This document shows, piece after piece, positions 8,872 to 16,981 of a stretch of DNA of 57,081 nucleotides (within the stretch, counting starts at the first letter, position 1; each line of letters starts with the position of its first letter). The stretch comes from Jiangella asiatica. Its GTDB lineage: Bacteria; Actinomycetota; Actinomycetes; Jiangellales; Jiangellaceae. The notes under the pieces were generated by a model that saw only the letters and a program-made list of their open reading frames with translations, was not told the origin of the DNA and searched no databases. The stretch covers positions 1 to 57,081 of the forward strand of contig NZ_SMKZ01000046.1 of NCBI RefSeq assembly GCF_004349065.1. Reading direction: 5' to 3'. The position numbers were made by a program, and so were the translations under genes.

Positions 8872-9684
8872 CTACTTGACGGCGCCCTCGACCATCCCCC
8901 GGATGAAGTGACGCTGCAGGAACAGGTAAACCACGACGACCGGCAGCGCGACGAGCGTGGCGCCGGCGGCCAGCAGGGCGGTCCCGGACGTGTACTGGCC
9001 CTGGAAGAACGCCAGGCCCAGCGGCGCGGTGCGCAGGTTCTCGCTGGTGGCCATGATCAGCGGGATGAGGAACTCGTTCCACGTCCACATGAAGACCAGC
9101 ACGACCATGGTGGTGACGGCCGGCCGTCCCATGGGCACCAGCACCTGCCACAGCGTGCGCCAGTGCCCGGCGCCGTCGATGTGCGCGGCCTCGACCACCT
9201 CGCGCGAGCTGGTGCGGAAGTACGCCCGCATCCAGAACGTGCCGAACGCGGTGGACTGCGCCACCTGTGGCATGACGATGGCGACCAGCGTGTTGGTCAG
9301 CCCCAGCGCGCGCAGGTCGAAGTAGAGCGCCACCACCAGCGCCTCGGCCGGGACCATGATGCCGAGCAGGATCAGGTAGAAGATCACCTCGGAGCCGCGG
9401 AACGACATGGTGCCGAAGGCGTAGCCGGCCAGCACCGAGATCACCGTCGACAGCCCGACCACGAGGATCGCGACGACGACGCTGGTGCGCATGTAGGAGG
9501 CGAAGTGGCCCTGGTCCCAGGCGTCGGCGAAGTTCTGGAAATTGAAAGACGATGCAGGACCGTCCGAGACTATGGCGTCGTTGGACAGCGCCGTCTGCAG
9601 GATCAGCAGGACCGGGAACAGCGCGATAGCGGCGAACAACGCGAGAACGGCATAGTTGGCGATCCTCTCGCCGCGGGAGATCAC
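8872..9684 (-). CDS. Carbohydrate ABC transporter permease (MalG-type)
   Basis: A 270-residue inner-membrane permease with six predicted helices and the cytoplasmic EAA loop EAAHIDGAGHWRTLWQVLVP, which docks the ATPase. It begins with GTG 9684, whose GTGA overlaps the TGA of the preceding permease, so the two are translationally coupled. The C-terminus FIRGMVEGAVK is the usual end of MalG/CUT1 permeases. No ATPase gene lies in the cluster, which is common in actinomycetes where one MsiK-type ATPase serves many importers. Confidence 0.92.
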   Translation of the reverse strand: MISRGERIANYAVLALFAAIALFPVLLILQTALSNDAIVSDGPASSFNFQNFADAWDQGHFASYMRTSVVVAILVVGLSTVISVLAGYAFGTMSFRGSEVIFYLILLGIMVPAEALVVALYFDLRALGLTNTLVAIVMPQVAQSTAFGTFWMRAYFRTSSREVVEAAHIDGAGHWRTLWQVLVPMGRPAVTTMVVLVFMWTWNEFLIPLIMATSENLRTAPLGLAFFQGQYTSGTALLAAGATLVALPVVVVYLFLQRHFIRGMVEGAVK

Positions 9685-10616
9685 CGCTGCCCCCGCTCGC
9701 CGATCCGGTTGATGACGACCGTCACCACGAACACGACGGCGGTGAGCACGATGGCCAGGGCGGTCGCGGTGCCGACCCGGCCGAGCAGGAACGCGTTGTT
9801 GTACACCTGGTACGAGGGGACGGTTGTCTCGGTGCCCGGCCCGCCGCTGGTCATGACGTAGACCAGGTCGAACGTCTTCAATGCGGCGATGACGGTGAGC
9901 GTCAGCGCCACCGCCAGCTCGCCGCGCACCGACGGCAGCGTGATGGCCACGAACTCGCGCAGCGGGCCGGCACCGTCCAGCCGGGCCGCCTCGTACAGCT
10001 CCCGCGGGATGCGGGCCATGCCGGCCAGGAACAGCACCAGGCACAGGCCGGTGCCGACCCACGTGCCGACGATGCCCACCGACGGCAGCGCCCACGCGTA
10101 GTCGCCAAGCCACGGCCGGGCCAGCGAGTCCAGCCCGACGAAGCGCAGCAGGTCGTTGAGCGGTCCTTCCGGCTCGTAGATCTGCCGCCACGCGATCGCG
10201 ACCACGACCATCGGGATGACCTGCGGCAGGAACAGCACAACCCGGAAGAAGCCGAGGCCGCGCAGCAGCGCCCGGCTCATGGTGGCCGCCAGCAGCAGCC
10301 CCAGCGTGACCGGGACGACCGCGTAGAACACGATCAGCACGAGCGCGTGCACGAAGGCGCCACGCAGCTGCGGCTCGCTGAAGACCGCCTGGTAGTTCGC
10401 CAGACCGACCCAGCTGCTGGCGCCCAGCCCGTCCCACTCGTACAGCGAGAACTGCGCCGTGCGGATGAGCGGGTACAGGATGAACAGCCCGAACACCGCG
10501 ACGGCGGGCAGAATGTAGAGGTAGGCGACGCGGCGCGGCTCGCCCGGCCGGCCGCGCCGCCCGGACGGGGTCCTGACGGTCGCGGCCGGTGTGGCCATCT
10601 GTTGCACGGGTGTCAT
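9681..10616 (-). CDS. Sugar ABC transporter permease (MalF-type)
   Basis: A 311-residue CUT1 permease. After a basic, Pro/Arg-rich cytosolic N-terminus (residues 1-28) come six membrane helices, with the large periplasmic-side segment FSLYEWDGLGASSWVGLANY typical of MalF-like partners and the EAA loop EAARLDGAGPLREFVAITLP. It lies 10 bp downstream of the binding-protein gene and overlaps the next permease by 4 nt. Confidence 0.92.
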   Translation of the reverse strand: MTPVQQMATPAATVRTPSGRRGRPGEPRRVAYLYILPAVAVFGLFILYPLIRTAQFSLYEWDGLGASSWVGLANYQAVFSEPQLRGAFVHALVLIVFYAVVPVTLGLLLAATMSRALLRGLGFFRVVLFLPQVIPMVVVAIAWRQIYEPEGPLNDLLRFVGLDSLARPWLGDYAWALPSVGIVGTWVGTGLCLVLFLAGMARIPRELYEAARLDGAGPLREFVAITLPSVRGELAVALTLTVIAALKTFDLVYVMTSGGPGTETTVPSYQVYNNAFLLGRVGTATALAIVLTAVVFVVTVVINRIGERGQR

Positions 10617-10626
10617 GCCGGCGACG

Positions 10627-11988
10627 TCACGACCCGGTCGCCGCTGTGTACTCCGCCTCGAGCGTGTCGAGGAACTGCTGCGGCGTAGCCTCGGCGCCCA
10701 TGAGGTTCTGCACCGCCGCGGTGATGGTGTCGTAGAACGTCTCGGTCGCGTAGTCGAGGTAGGGGACGATCAGATCCTCTGAGCCGGCCTGCGCCCACGC
10801 CGCGAACACCTCGGCCTGCAGACCTTCGGTGGTCTGCTGGTCGGCCTCGATGACCGGCACGTTGCCGGCCTCGGTGACGGCCGTCATCGCGTCGGAGTTG
10901 GTGATGAAGTCGATGTAGGCCGCCGCGGCGTCCTGCGCGTCGCTGTTGGCCGGGATCGCCCACGGGATGCTGATGCCGCCGGTGACGAGGTTCTGGCCGC
11001 TCGCGCCCGCCGGCGGGAGGACGAACCCGACCTCCTCGCCCATGGCGGAGGCGAGGTCCGCGATCAGCCAGGTGCCGCCGACGAAGAACACGCCGTTGCC
11101 CTGGGAGAAGGACTGCCAGGCGCTGTCGTAGGTGATGCCGTTGAACCCGTCGACGAAGTAGCCGGAGTCGACCCACGATACGGTGGCCTCCGCGGCGGCG
11201 AGGTTGTCCTCGGACGTCCACGACGAGCCCGGGCGGCCGAAACCGAGGTTGCGGATGGTCTCGGCATCGGAGAACTGGTTCTGGACGAACCCGAACTCGT
11301 GGATGCCCGCCCACGGCTCGGAGTTGCCGAACTGGATCGGGATCTCGCCGGCCGCCTGCGCCGCGGTGAGCGCGGCCTCGAAGTCCTCGGTGGTGGCCGG
11401 CGGCTCCAGGCCGAGCGCGTCCAGCTTGGTCTTGTTGTAGTAGAGCCCGACGATCTCGCCCATCTGAGGCAGGCCGTACAGCTCGCCCTCGCCGTAGGTG
11501 GCGCCGTCGTCGCTGTAGGAGGCCAGCGCCCGCACCGACTCGGGGAACCGGTCGAACCACCCGTACGCCTCCGCGTACGGGTCGAGCGGCGTGAGCAGCC
11601 CGGACGCGACGTACTGACCCATCTCCGGCCGGCCGTTGTTGGCCTGGACGACGTCGGGCGCGTCCTCGCCGGACAGAGCCAGCCGTAGCGTGGTGCGCAG
11701 GTCGTCGGTGGACCGGGAGACGCGTTCGATGGTGATGTTCGGGTAGGCCTCCTCGAACGCGGCGTTGAGCGCCTCGATCTGCTCGGTCTGCCCTTCGCGG
11801 ACCTCCTGGTCCCACACCGTCAAGGTGATGTCGCCCAGCTGTGACGCGTCGGTCTGGACGTCGCCGGCGGCCGGCGCCTCGGTGGCGTCATCGTCGCCGC
11901 CGTCGTCGCCCGGTGCGCACGCGGCGATCAGCAGCGCGGCGGCGACCGCCGCACCCCATCGGGTGGACGTTCTGGTGAACAGCCTCAT
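10627..11988 (-). CDS. Extracellular solute-binding lipoprotein of a sugar ABC importer
   Basis: A 453-residue family 1 solute-binding protein. A lipoprotein signal with lipobox LIAAC puts the acylated Cys at residue 24, followed by an acidic linker (GDDGGDDDATE). The mature part has the open alpha/beta fold signatures ITLTVWDQEVREGQ, ALNAAFEEAYPNI and YGLPQMGEIVGLYYNK, and a Trp-containing ligand region (GGTWLIADLAS). It captures an oligosaccharide or sugar at the cell surface for the two permeases downstream. ATG 11988 has an AAAGGG upstream. The kinase gene ends 26 bp before it, so it belongs to the same transcript. Confidence 0.93.
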   Translation of the reverse strand: MRLFTRTSTRWGAAVAAALLIAACAPGDDGGDDDATEAPAAGDVQTDASQLGDITLTVWDQEVREGQTEQIEALNAAFEEAYPNITIERVSRSTDDLRTTLRLALSGEDAPDVVQANNGRPEMGQYVASGLLTPLDPYAEAYGWFDRFPESVRALASYSDDGATYGEGELYGLPQMGEIVGLYYNKTKLDALGLEPPATTEDFEAALTAAQAAGEIPIQFGNSEPWAGIHEFGFVQNQFSDAETIRNLGFGRPGSSWTSEDNLAAAEATVSWVDSGYFVDGFNGITYDSAWQSFSQGNGVFFVGGTWLIADLASAMGEEVGFVLPPAGASGQNLVTGGISIPWAIPANSDAQDAAAAYIDFITNSDAMTAVTEAGNVPVIEADQQTTEGLQAEVFAAWAQAGSEDLIVPYLDYATETFYDTITAAVQNLMGAEATPQQFLDTLEAEYTAATGS

Positions 11989-12014
11989 GACTCGGCCCTT
12001 TCGCTCGTGCAGTC

Positions 12015-13112
12015 CTAGCGCCCGGCCCGGAAGCCCAGCGTCGCGATGGCTCGCGACACCTCCGGCAGAGCGTCGTCCGGGACGATCTTCTCCAAGAACT
12101 CGTAGTCGCCGCTCAGGGCCGGGTCTTTCGACCCGGTCTCGCGGTACCACAGCGCGATGTCGCCCCAGCCGGGTGAGGCGAGAGCGCCGCCGAAGTGACG
12201 TACGGACAGGGCGGCGCCCAGGTTCGCCAGCCGCAGGCTGTGCACCAGCGGCCAGCCCGCCAGCGTACCCACCATGAGCCCGGCCACGAACACGTCGCCG
12301 GCACCGGTCGGGTCCAGCGCATCCACCGGTACCGCGGGGGCGTGTACCGGGCGGCCCGTCTGGCGGTCGAACGCGACCGCCCCGTCGGCGCCGTTGGTGA
12401 CGACGGCGAGCGGCACGAGCTCGGCGAGGGCCTCGGCGGCCGCCTCCGGGCTGTCGGTGCGGGTGTAGCTCATGGCCTCGACGGCGTTGGGGGAGAACGC
12501 GTGGCAGCCAGTCAGGCTCTCGCGCAGCCGGCCGAGGTCCCAGCGGTCCTCCGGATCCCATCCGATGTCGGCGAAGACGAGGCCGCCGCCGTCGGCGACG
12601 GAGCCGACCCACGGCTCGCGGTCGGCGCCCAGGTCGACGAAGCAGGAGCGAGCGCGTGGCGGCTGGTCGACCAGGCGCCGCAGGGCCTCGGGCCGATGGC
12701 CGTGGGTGACCATGGCCCGGTCGCGCTGGAAGACCATCGAGACGGTTACGGGGGAGTGCCAGCCGGTGACATACCGGGAGTACGTGAGGTCGATGCCCTC
12801 CTGGACGCCGAGCGTCTGGCGGCAGTAGTCGCCGTAGAGGTCCTCGCCGAAGGTCGCGGCCAGGCCGGTGCGCAGGCCGAGCCGGGCACAGGCGACGGCG
12901 AGGTTGGCCACGCCGCCCGGGCTGGAGCCCATGCCGGCGGCCCACACCTCGGTGCCCTGCCGCGGCGGGCCCTCCATGCCGGTGAAGACGATGTCGAAGA
13001 AGACGGTTCCGGTGAGGAACACGTCGAGGTCCGGGCCGTCGTCGCCGCGCAGCCCCGCCAGCGGGTCGTGCCGCGACGGTGCGCGGAACGGATCGCGAGC
13101 GATGTTGGACAC
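12015..13112 (-). CDS. PfkB family carbohydrate kinase
   Basis: A 365-residue ribokinase-fold sugar kinase. It has the N-terminal Gly-rich motif SSPGGVANLAVACARLG (about 63-79) and the C-terminal signature DPTGAGDVFVAG, with the anion hole GAGD (270-273) and catalytic Asp273. A GTG start at 13112 is preceded by GGGGAGG with a 6-nt gap. It is the first gene of the importer operon, so it probably phosphorylates the sugar after entry or after GH4 cleavage. The 45-residue C-terminal extension after the kinase core is longer than in ribokinase. Confidence 0.88.
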   Translation of the reverse strand: MSNIARDPFRAPSRHDPLAGLRGDDGPDLDVFLTGTVFFDIVFTGMEGPPRQGTEVWAAGMGSSPGGVANLAVACARLGLRTGLAATFGEDLYGDYCRQTLGVQEGIDLTYSRYVTGWHSPVTVSMVFQRDRAMVTHGHRPEALRRLVDQPPRARSCFVDLGADREPWVGSVADGGGLVFADIGWDPEDRWDLGRLRESLTGCHAFSPNAVEAMSYTRTDSPEAAAEALAELVPLAVVTNGADGAVAFDRQTGRPVHAPAVPVDALDPTGAGDVFVAGLMVGTLAGWPLVHSLRLANLGAALSVRHFGGALASPGWGDIALWYRETGSKDPALSGDYEFLEKIVPDDALPEVSRAIATLGFRAGR

Positions 13113-13134
13113 TGCCGACCTCCCCGTGTGGATG

Positions 13135-13152
13135 GCAGAACACTAGTTCTGC
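13135..13152. promoter_or_regulatory. Candidate operator between kinase operon and deoR-type gene
   Basis: GCAGAACACTAGTTCTGC is a perfect inverted repeat (7-bp arms, 4-nt centre) 23 bp upstream of the kinase start, in the only promoter region of the importer operon. The divergent DeoR-type repressor at 13296 is the obvious candidate ligand. Confidence 0.5.
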
Positions 13153-13277
13153 TGCTCGCAAATGACAAGATATGAGCGCTTGTGGCGCTGCGCACGTGAA
13201 TTTTCCCGTCGTTGGCCCTGCTGAACGCTCAGCTCCGCGCACGTTGCCGCACCGATGCTGTTCGAATGAGCGAAGAT

Positions 13278-13295
13278 GACTGATATGGTTCAGTC
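13278..13295 (+). promoter_or_regulatory. Promoter with palindrome for leaderless DeoR gene
   Basis: GACTGATATGGTTCAGTC has 6-bp inverted arms flanking TATGGT, a good -10 hexamer, which ends 6 nt before the GTG start at 13296. There is no Shine-Dalgarno, so transcription probably starts at or next to the start codon. A repressor bound to the dyad would cover the -10, consistent with autoregulation. Confidence 0.45.
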
Positions 13296-14048
13296 GTGCT
13301 TCCACAGCGGCGGTACGAGCTCATCATGCAGATCCTCCGTGCCGAGGGTCCGGTGGCCGTGGCCACGCTCGGTGCGCGGCTCGGCGTCAGTCAGGCCACC
13401 GTCCGGCGCGACCTCACCTGGCTGTCCGAGCAGGGCCTGCTCACCCGGGTGCGCGGCGGCGCGGCGGCCAGCACGTCGTTGGAGCCGTCGTTCGCCGCCG
13501 TCGCCACCGAGGCGCACGAGGCCAAGGACGCCATCGGCCGGCGCGCGGCGGAGATGGTCGAGGACGGCGACGTGCTGCTGCTCGACATCGGCACCACAGT
13601 GCACCGGCTCGCCGCCCACCTGCGCGGCCGGCAGGTCACCGTCATGACCGCCAACATGGCCGTCTACGAGGAGCTGGTGCCCGACCCCGACATCGAGCTG
13701 ATCCTGCTCGGCGGCGTGGTGCGGCGCAACTACCACTCCCTGGTCGGCTTCCTGACCTCCGACGCGGTGCGGCAGCTGCGCGCGGACAAGCTGTTCATGG
13801 GCACCAGCGGGGTGCGCTCGGACGGCACGCTGATGGACACGACCATGGACGAGGTCCCGGTGCGCCGGGCCATGATCGCCTCGGCCGACCAGGCGGTCCT
13901 CCTGGCAGACGCGGCCAAATTCCCCGGCAACGGGTTCGCCACCGTGTGCGGGCCCGACGCCCTGGACGTCGTCGTGACCGATGCCGACGAGGGCACTCCG
14001 GCCCTCGACGCGCTACGAGAGAACGGTGTGAAGGTGGTCCTCGTATGA
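13296..14048 (+). CDS. DeoR/GlpR family transcriptional regulator
   Basis: A 250-residue repressor. The N-terminal winged helix (residues 1-57) has the family signature VATLGARLGVSQATVRRDLTWLSEQGLLTRVRGGA. The DeoRC sugar-phosphate sensor domain follows, with the DIGTTVHRLAAHL and MTANMAVYEEL loops and the C-terminal DADEGTPALDALRENGVKVVLV. GTG 13296 is the start because the HTH begins immediately. It is divergent from the kinase/ABC/PIG-L operon and overlaps the GH4 gene by 4 nt, so it probably controls both arms in response to a phosphorylated sugar. Confidence 0.92.
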   Translation: MLPQRRYELIMQILRAEGPVAVATLGARLGVSQATVRRDLTWLSEQGLLTRVRGGAAASTSLEPSFAAVATEAHEAKDAIGRRAAEMVEDGDVLLLDIGTTVHRLAAHLRGRQVTVMTANMAVYEELVPDPDIELILLGGVVRRNYHSLVGFLTSDAVRQLRADKLFMGTSGVRSDGTLMDTTMDEVPVRRAMIASADQAVLLADAAKFPGNGFATVCGPDALDVVVTDADEGTPALDALRENGVKVVLV

Positions 14049-15394
14049 GGTTGACGATCCTCGGCGGCGGCGGTTTCCGGGTGCCTCTCGTGCACCGGGC
14101 GCTGTCCGGTGGCGACTCCGGGATCGACACGATCGTGCTGCACGACACCGACCCCGCGCGGGTGCGCGCGGTGCAGTCGGTGCTGGCCGAACGGTCGGCC
14201 GCGGGCGGGCCGGCACTGGTGGTCGAGAGCGACCTCGCCGCGGCCGTGCGCGGCACCGACTTCGTCTTCTCCGCCATCCGGGTCGGCGGCCTGGCCGGCC
14301 GGTCCTGCGACGAGCGCTCGGCGCTGGCCGAGGGGGTGCTCGGCCAGGAGACGACGGGCGCCGGCGGCGTCCTCTACGGGCTGCGGACGGTGCCGGTCGC
14401 GCTGCGCATCGCCGAGACCATCGCCGCCGAGGCGCCGGACGCCTGGGTCATCAACTTCACCAACCCGGCCGGGATGGTCACCGAGGCGATGAGCTCGGTG
14501 CTGGGCGACCGCGTCATCGGCATCTGCGACTCGCCGGTCGGGCTGTTCCGCCGGGTCGCCCGGGTGCTGGACGTGTCGATGTCCGATGCCTGGTTCGACT
14601 ACGCCGGGCTGAACCACCTCGGCTGGCTGCGCCGGGTGCTGGTGGACGGGCGCGACGTGCTGCCGCGGCTGCTGGCCTCCGACGACGCGCTGGGCTCGTT
14701 CGAGGAGGGCAAGCTGTTCGGTGCTTCGTGGCTGCGCACGCTGGGCGCCATTCCGAACGAGTACCTCTACTACTACTACTTCACCCGCGACGCGATCAGC
14801 AGCGCGCAGGCGGCGCCGGCAACCCGCGGGGAGTTCCTGATGGCGCAGCAGGAGGCGTTCTACTCGCCCGGAGCGGCCGACGCCGCCGGGCCGGACGGCG
14901 GCGCGGCGCGACGGTGGGACGAGGTGCGGCGCGAGCGCGAGGCCACCTACATGGCCGAGAGCCGCGACGCCGCCGGTGTCGGCGACCGCGACGCCGCCGA
15001 CCTCGACGGCGGCGGCTACGACCGGGTCGCCCTCGAGCTGATGCGCGCGATCGCCGCGGACGAACGCACCACGCTGGTGCTGAACGTCCGCAACCGCTCG
15101 GCGCTGCCCGGCCTGGACGCCGACGCCGTGGTCGAGGTGCCCTGCCTGGTCGGCGGCAACGGCGCGCACCCGCTGGCCGCCGGCGCTCTCGACCCGGCGG
15201 CCGCCGCGCTGGTCGCGACCGTCAAGGCGACCGAGCGGGCGACCATCGCCGCCGCCCGGTCCGGGTCGTGGCGCGCCGCCGTGGCGGCGCTGGCCAACCA
15301 CCCCTTGGTGGACTCCGTCACCACCGCCCAGCGGCTCCTCGAGAGCGAGCTGGCCGCGCTCCCGGAACTGCGCGCGGTGCTCGTCGCCGACTGA
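14045..15394 (+). CDS. Glycoside hydrolase family 4 (6-phospho-beta-glucosidase-like)
   Basis: A 449-residue NAD+- and Mn2+-dependent GH4 glycosidase. The Rossmann start MRLTILGGGGFRVPLVHRAL binds NAD. The family residues are visible in NFTNPAG (Asn140), ICDSPVG (Cys161, metal ligand) and LNHLGWL (His191). GH4 enzymes cleave by transient oxidation at C3 and accept alpha or beta, often 6-phosphorylated, glycosides. ATG 14045 overlaps the TGA of the DeoR gene. With the divergent importer and kinase it completes an import, phosphorylation and cleavage route. Substrate stereochemistry cannot be assigned from sequence. Confidence 0.9.
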   Translation: MRLTILGGGGFRVPLVHRALSGGDSGIDTIVLHDTDPARVRAVQSVLAERSAAGGPALVVESDLAAAVRGTDFVFSAIRVGGLAGRSCDERSALAEGVLGQETTGAGGVLYGLRTVPVALRIAETIAAEAPDAWVINFTNPAGMVTEAMSSVLGDRVIGICDSPVGLFRRVARVLDVSMSDAWFDYAGLNHLGWLRRVLVDGRDVLPRLLASDDALGSFEEGKLFGASWLRTLGAIPNEYLYYYYFTRDAISSAQAAPATRGEFLMAQQEAFYSPGAADAAGPDGGAARRWDEVRREREATYMAESRDAAGVGDRDAADLDGGGYDRVALELMRAIAADERTTLVLNVRNRSALPGLDADAVVEVPCLVGGNGAHPLAAGALDPAAAALVATVKATERATIAAARSGSWRAAVAALANHPLVDSVTTAQRLLESELAALPELRAVLVAD

Positions 15395-15420
15395 CGCCGC
15401 CGCACGACGTTCGGCGCGAC

Positions 15421-15978
15421 CTACGACTCCTGGCGTTTCCGGGCGCGATGGTTGGCGACGTTGACGCGGTTGCCGCAGACGTCCGGCATGCAGTAGCGAC
15501 GTCGTCCTGCTTTGCTGGTGTCCACGAAGACGCCCGCGCATACCGGGGACGCGCACGGGCGGAACCGTGCGAACCCGAGGCTTCGCAGCGTGCCGAGCAA
15601 GCCCGTGCCCATGAGTACGGCCAGCTCGTCCGCGAGTGGAGCCTCCGGCGCGGTGGCAACCAGCCAGTGCCATTGGCCATTGCCGTCCTGCCTCAGCAAC
15701 GGACCCCTGGCTGCCTTCTCCACGAGCGCGTTCGCGCCTGCGACGGCGTCGGCTTGGGTTTCGGTTTCCAGTACCGCGCGGACCTCGTCCCGCAGCGCAT
15801 GGATCTGGGCCAGCTCCGTGCCGTTCGTGTCGCGCTGGATGTCATGCGCAGTAAGGAAGGCGTCCAGCGCTGCCGCATCGGCAACGGCGTCTCCCGCGGC
15901 ACGCACGATCGGCGACGTGTTCACGAGGTCCGTCGCCACGACCGCGCCGCGAGAGTAATCGCTAAAATCTATGTACAA
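15421..15978 (-). CDS. CGNR zinc finger / ABATE domain protein, probable regulator
   Basis: A 185-residue protein with the actinobacterial ABATE plus CGNR architecture. An N-terminal stress-linked domain of about 130 residues is followed by a zinc finger with ASPVCAGVFVDTSKAGRRRYC and DVCGNRVNVANHRARK, where the Cys residues and the CGNR tetrapeptide define the family. It is presumed DNA-binding. The start is a TTG at 15978 supported by GGAGG six nucleotides upstream. It is divergent from the alpha/beta hydrolase at 16039 across a 60-bp AT-richer gap, so it may control it. Confidence 0.88.
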   Translation of the reverse strand: MYIDFSDYSRGAVVATDLVNTSPIVRAAGDAVADAAALDAFLTAHDIQRDTNGTELAQIHALRDEVRAVLETETQADAVAGANALVEKAARGPLLRQDGNGQWHWLVATAPEAPLADELAVLMGTGLLGTLRSLGFARFRPCASPVCAGVFVDTSKAGRRRYCMPDVCGNRVNVANHRARKRQES

Positions 15979-16038
15979 CCCTTACCTCCAGCAGGGTAAC
16001 CGGATAAAGTCGACTATACCCCTTAGCTAGGAGTTGAG

Positions 16039-16938
16039 ATGAGCAGCTGGGAACTGCCGGATCGCATCTGCGTGTCGGGCGGCGAGGTGGCCGCTGGAGC
16101 GTTCGGCGACGGCCCGCCCGTGATCCTCACACACGGCACACCGGCGTCGTCGTTCCTGTGGCGCAACGTCGTCCCCACCCTGGCCCGCGAGTACACGGTG
16201 TTCGTCTGGGACATGCTCGGCTTCGGTGCCTCTCGGCTCGATGCCGGCGCCACGCCGTCGATCACGCGGCAGGCGCAGACGCTTGCAGAGCTTGTCGACC
16301 ACTGGCAGCTCGACGCGCCGGGCCTTGTCGGCCACGACATCGGCGGCGGCGTCGTGCTGAGGGCTCACCTGCTCGAACACGTGCCGGTGAGCTGGCTGGC
16401 GCTGGTCGACGCGGCCGTCCTCGGCCCGTGGAACACCGAGTTCACCGAGCACATGCAGCGCAACGCCGAGGTGTACCGGACGATGCCGGAGCGCGTGTTC
16501 GCGGATCTGATCGGGCCGCGCTTGCGCACGGCCACGTACAGGCCGATGCCGGAGGACGTCGCCGACGCCTATCTCGCGCCGTGGCGGGGGAAAGCGGGAC
16601 AGCATCGCTGGATCGACCAGGTCGCGGCCGTTGACTTCGCCGACACTCGCGAGGTCGTCGAAGGCCTCGACCACATTGCCGTGCCCACGCTGGTGCTGTG
16701 GGGCGAGCGCGATGGCTGGCTGACGCCCGACGTCGCCGACCAGCTCGCCGCGGCTGTTCCGGGGGCGCGCAAGGAACTCGTCGGCGACGCAGGCCATTTC
16801 CTGCCGGAGGACGCGCCGGACGAGGCAGCGAAGGCGATCCTTTCCCACGCCGCCGCGATGAGCCGGTCCGAGGTCGTCGACCAGGTAGGCCCGACGCTGC
16901 AGCCCTACCTCACCGGCGACTCGGGGAGTGGCCGGTGA
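16039..16938 (+). CDS. Asp-nucleophile alpha/beta hydrolase (haloalkane dehalogenase/epoxide hydrolase type)
   Basis: A 299-residue alpha/beta hydrolase. The oxyanion motif HGTPASSFLW lies at 32-41. The nucleophile elbow VGHDIGGGV places Asp100 where serine hydrolases have Ser, as in haloalkane dehalogenases, fluoroacetate dehalogenases and epoxide hydrolases. Asp225 (GERDGW) and His253 (GDAGHFLPED) complete the set. AGGAG 5 nt before ATG 16039 supports the start. It is divergent from the CGNR gene. Whether it opens epoxides or removes halide depends on cap residues I cannot assign. Confidence 0.83.
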   Translation: MSSWELPDRICVSGGEVAAGAFGDGPPVILTHGTPASSFLWRNVVPTLAREYTVFVWDMLGFGASRLDAGATPSITRQAQTLAELVDHWQLDAPGLVGHDIGGGVVLRAHLLEHVPVSWLALVDAAVLGPWNTEFTEHMQRNAEVYRTMPERVFADLIGPRLRTATYRPMPEDVADAYLAPWRGKAGQHRWIDQVAAVDFADTREVVEGLDHIAVPTLVLWGERDGWLTPDVADQLAAAVPGARKELVGDAGHFLPEDAPDEAAKAILSHAAAMSRSEVVDQVGPTLQPYLTGDSGSGR

Positions 16939-16981
16939 GGTAGCGCCGATCGGCAGGGTGACGAGACCCGGGCGGAGTGCG

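Noticed and set aside
6110..9151. Longer start for the PIG-L gene
   Set aside because: The upstream extension covers the permease gene and would remove the signal peptide from the N-terminus.
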